From the NCBI GenBank assembly GCA_016213015.1, contig JACRCE010000031.1:1-50785 (forward strand): a stretch of DNA of 50,785 nt, read 5' to 3'. This DNA comes from Deltaproteobacteria bacterium (GTDB taxonomy: Bacteria > Desulfobacterota > GWC2-55-46). A program made the translations under genes and the position numbers. Below are positions 48,127 to 50,785 of this stretch, one piece after another (the stretch's first letter is position 1; every line of letters starts with the position of its first letter). Under the pieces are notes generated by a model that was not told the origin of the DNA, did no database searches, and saw nothing but the letters and a program-made list of their open reading frames with translations.

Positions 48127-49122
48127 TCATGCCTCCGTAGGCGCTATTTTTTTGCGCTTGGACTCCGCCTTTTCGTAAGCCCTTATGACCTCCTGAACGA
48201 GCGGGTGTCTTACGACGTCCGTCTCGGAAAAGAACGCGAAGGCTATGCCCTCGGACGCTTGCAGAATCTTTTGCGCCTCAACGAGGCCGGACGGCCTTGC
48301 AAGCGGCAGGTCTATCTGCGTTATGTCGCCGGTAACGACGGCCTTTGAGCCGAAACCGAGGCGCGTCAGAAACATCTTCATCTGCTCGTTCGTGGTATTT
48401 TGCGCCTCGTCGAGTATGACGAAGGAGTCGTTCAACGTCCTGCCGCGCATGAACGCAAGCGGGGCCACCTCTATAGTCCCGCGCTCCATGAGTTTTTGCA
48501 CACGCTCAAAGTCCATCATGTCGTGAAGCGCGTCGTAGAGCGGCCTCAGATACGGGTCTACCTTTGCCACGATGTCGCCCGGAAGAAAGCCGAGCTTTTC
48601 CCCTGCCTCAACCGCAGGGCGCGTGAGGATTATCCTGTCCACCTGCTTGTTCATCAGGGCCGCAATCGCCATTGCCATTGCAAGGTATGTCTTCCCCGTG
48701 CCGGCCGGGCCTATGCCGAAGACCACGTCGTATCTGCGTATGGCGTCAACGTATCTCTTCTGCGCTCTGCTCTTGGGGGCGATTGTTTTCTTACGGAAGG
48801 AGACGTAGACCGTGTCCATGAACACGTCCGCAACGGAGAGAGCATCGTCGGATGCAAGCATCCTTATGGCATAGTCGAGGTCGTTGGGATAAAACTGATA
48901 GCCTCCAGAAAGGAGTTTATACAACTCTTTGAGAAGGCGCTCGGCCAGATCGGCCTTGTCGGCCTCGCCCTGTATGAATGCCTGCGCGCCCCTCGTGTCT
49001 ATCTTGACGGCAAGCTTTTTTTCAATCCTGCGGACATTGTCGCCGGTCTCGCCGAAAAGACGCGCCGCCAATCCGTTGTCCTCAAAGGTTATCTGGCGTT
49101 TTGACCCGCTGTTTTTTTCCAA
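48127..49122 (-). CDS. phoH: PhoH-family ATPase
   Basis: 331 residues. An N-terminal KH-like domain (about 1-110) is followed by an AAA/helicase-like ATPase. Walker A is GPAGTGKTYLA; further motifs are LTRPAVEAGEKLGFLPGD and the Walker B region FVILDEAQNTTNEQMKMFLTR. It occurs with ybeY in many bacteria and is linked to RNA metabolism. Confidence 0.95.
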   Translation of the reverse strand: MEKNSGSKRQITFEDNGLAARLFGETGDNVRRIEKKLAVKIDTRGAQAFIQGEADKADLAERLLKELYKLLSGGYQFYPNDLDYAIRMLASDDALSVADVFMDTVYVSFRKKTIAPKSRAQKRYVDAIRRYDVVFGIGPAGTGKTYLAMAMAIAALMNKQVDRIILTRPAVEAGEKLGFLPGDIVAKVDPYLRPLYDALHDMMDFERVQKLMERGTIEVAPLAFMRGRTLNDSFVILDEAQNTTNEQMKMFLTRLGFGSKAVVTGDITQIDLPLARPSGLVEAQKILQASEGIAFAFFSETDVVRHPLVQEVIRAYEKAESKRKKIAPTEA

Positions 49123-49154
49123 ATCGATACCTCTGTAAGTAAATCATATCACAA

Positions 49155-50588
49155 TCATTGCAAGCCTGCCAAATAATGCAGCGCCTTTTTTGCGACTATC
49201 TCGGAGCGCCTTACGCTGTCGCTTATGCCGATGCCGTGGTATGCGTTGCCGGTTAAAAAAAGACCGGGGCGCGCGCTACACAACTCCTCGATGCGCTCGA
49301 CGCGCTCTTGGTGCCCTATCGTGTATTGCGGCATGGACTCAGGCCATCTGAATATGCGGCACATGACCGGCGCGGCCCCTATGCCCATGATTGACTTGAG
49401 TTCCTCAAGCACGACCTTCTCCATCTCAGCGTCGCTCAAGTCGAGAAGCCCGATGTTTTGCGCCCCTCCGATAAAACACCTTATGAGTACGCCGTCATCC
49501 GGGGCGCGATGAGCGAACTTGATTGAAGTCCACGAGGCCGCCATTATCCGCCGACCTTCCGCCCTCGGCACGACAAAACCGAAACCGTTCATCGGATGCC
49601 TTGGGTTGATATCGGTCTTCTTGAACCCAAGGGAGATCGTTGCCGTTGATGCATAAGGTATCTCTCTCAAGAGCGTAGCAAGCGGCTTATCAAGCGCGTC
49701 AAGAAGGTTTGCCGCGGCATATGCGGGAGAGGCGATAATCACGGCGTCGGCCTCGATTGACGGCGCGCCGTCAATATGTATCTCATACCCTTTGTCTTTT
49801 TCAACGACGGCTTTTGCCTGAACCGACGTTTTTATCGAAACAATCCCGCTCGCGGTAAGCCGGTCTTTGAGCGTTGAGACGAGGGAACCAAGGCCGTCCT
49901 TGAGCGTCATAAACATGGTGATGCGCGGGCCTTGCGCTCCGGTCGTAGCCCGGCGCATCTGCCCCATCCTCTTTATCATGCCGCGAATGAGGCTCCCGTG
50001 CTCCTGCTCCATCTGGACGAACTTTGGAAAACTGCTCTTTACGCTCATGGTCTCTGGGTCCGCGGCATGGACTCCGGCCACAAGCGGCTCGGCAATCTTG
50101 TCAAGCGCCTCGTTTCCGAGCCTACGACGCACGAAGGCGGCAAGCGATTCATCCCCGAGCCCCAAGCCCCTTGGGATGAAAAGCTCCATGCCCATGCGTA
50201 TCTTGCCGGGCATGGATATGAGAGAGGACAGGATGAACGGCAGTATCCGCGTCGGGACCATGAGGATGACGCCTTCCGGCAATTCATGGAGCCGCCCGTT
50301 GGACAGAACGAATGTTTTGCGGTTGGTCTCGTTGGTCGGCAGTAGTCGGTCTTCAAGGCCGATCCGCCTGCAAAGCTCCATTGCCCACGGCTTTTCGGAA
50401 AGAAAGCAGTCAGGCCCGCCTTCTATCAAATACCCGTCATGGCGCTCGGTGCGGATGTTGCCGCCGACAAGAGGGTTCTTTTCAAGGGCGATTATTTCTA
50501 TACCGGCCTGACAAGCGCCATGCTCAATAAGACTATACGCGGCGCTCAGGCCGGCGATGCCCGCGCCTATGATGACTATTCGTTTCAT
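49155..50588 (-). CDS. hemG: Protoporphyrinogen oxidase (HemY/HemG flavoprotein type)
   Basis: 477 residues. FAD fold VIIGAGIAGLSAAYSLI, then LVGGNIRTERHDGYLIEGGPDCFL and the C-terminal GNAYHGIGISDSVRRS. Oxidises protoporphyrinogen (or coproporphyrinogen in the HemY/CgoX branch) in heme synthesis. The sequence does not separate these two substrates; the oxygen-dependent chemistry of the family is notable in an apparent anaerobe. Upstream lies repeat B copy 3. Confidence 0.92.
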   Translation of the reverse strand: MKRIVIIGAGIAGLSAAYSLIEHGACQAGIEIIALEKNPLVGGNIRTERHDGYLIEGGPDCFLSEKPWAMELCRRIGLEDRLLPTNETNRKTFVLSNGRLHELPEGVILMVPTRILPFILSSLISMPGKIRMGMELFIPRGLGLGDESLAAFVRRRLGNEALDKIAEPLVAGVHAADPETMSVKSSFPKFVQMEQEHGSLIRGMIKRMGQMRRATTGAQGPRITMFMTLKDGLGSLVSTLKDRLTASGIVSIKTSVQAKAVVEKDKGYEIHIDGAPSIEADAVIIASPAYAAANLLDALDKPLATLLREIPYASTATISLGFKKTDINPRHPMNGFGFVVPRAEGRRIMAASWTSIKFAHRAPDDGVLIRCFIGGAQNIGLLDLSDAEMEKVVLEELKSIMGIGAAPVMCRIFRWPESMPQYTIGHQERVERIEELCSARPGLFLTGNAYHGIGISDSVRRSEIVAKKALHYLAGLQ

Positions 50589-50603
50589 TGGCAGGATAAC
50601 GAA

Positions 50604-50785
50604 GGCTGCTCAAAAAGCCGCAGACGCGAGGCGGCAGGGTTCCTATTGCGTCTTTTCTTCTATTGCAATGGGAAGTTGCGACGAATGAGCCCAGCACCAC
50701 TTTGCGTACGATGAAATTTGTCAAGCAACTTGCTTTCGTAATCCAAAGTGGTGCTGGGCGCAGTTCCAAGCGACGAGACAACAAA
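50604..50785. repeat. Family B palindromic repeat (copy 3, cut by window end)
   Basis: GGCTGCTCAAAAAGCCGCAG start, the same TTGCAATGGGAAGTTGCGAC interior as copy 1, and a family C cassette at the site where copy 1 has family G. It runs off the window within the right arm. Confidence 0.82.
50690..50758. repeat. Family C hairpin cassette (copy 2)
   Basis: 69 bp, differing from copy 1 (23661-23729) at a single interior position. Perfect 14-bp terminal inverted repeats. Confidence 0.85.

Overview
The window (about 50.8 kb, GC-rich) looks like chromosome of an anaerobic, diderm, autotrophic bacterium. The reasons are an Mla/MCE lipid-transport operon, lipoproteins and an oxygen-detoxifying FprA, together with a large reductive TCA cluster containing Hdr/Flx-type iron-sulfur proteins. 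A Desulfobacterota or Nitrospirota-like origin is plausible, but this is inferred from gene content only. There is no plasmid, prophage, transposase or CRISPR array.

Layout. 0.2-8.7 kb (+): alr, mlaE, a four-helix-bundle (rRNA-intervening-sequence type) gene lodged in the operon, mlaF, mlaD, gph, a 907-residue protein with a relic nucleotidyl-cyclase domain, and an orphan antitoxin. 8.7-10.6 kb (-): two PP-loop sulfur-transfer enzymes. 10.7-14.2 kb (+): a polysaccharide deacetylase-like protein, rseC, smpB, fprA and tRNA-Phe. 14.2-38.5 kb (-): UDP-glucuronate decarboxylase, then one long metabolic supercluster. 38.8-39.0 kb: tRNA-Arg and tRNA-Lys. 39.0-39.56 kb: nested repeats only. 39.6-50.6 kb: housekeeping genes (fmdB, IMPase, yvlD, galT, fabI, endoQ, a membrane cyclase, ybeY, phoH, hemG) and one toxin-antitoxin pair.

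The supercluster reads from about 38.6 kb down to 15.3 kb as mdh, fumAB, hdrC, hdrB, hdrA, flxD, flxC, flxB, flxA, frdB, frdA, sucC, sucD, korD, korA, korB, korC. The gene order follows the reaction order oxaloacetate > malate > fumarate > succinate > succinyl-CoA > 2-oxoglutarate. An NADH-linked FlxABCD-HdrABC module sits exactly at the fumarate reductase step. This suggests a soluble fumarate reductase coupled to flavin-based electron bifurcation, which could supply the reduced ferredoxin used by KorABCD.

The supercluster is interrupted by small toxin-antitoxin-like genes in the same orientation: three MNT/HEPN pairs (one frameshifted), a RelE/ParE pair, a DUF4258/YgiT pair, and an unrecognised three-gene unit with a PIN-like protein wedged between sucC and sucD. 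The DUF4258/YgiT insertion is flanked by a perfect 80-bp duplication that rebuilds the start of flxC.

The intergenic spaces carry at least ten families of palindromic repeats. Some are nested three deep, share exchangeable hairpin cassettes, and several overlap the stop codon of the gene beside them. These repeats and the operon insertions are the most unusual features of the window.
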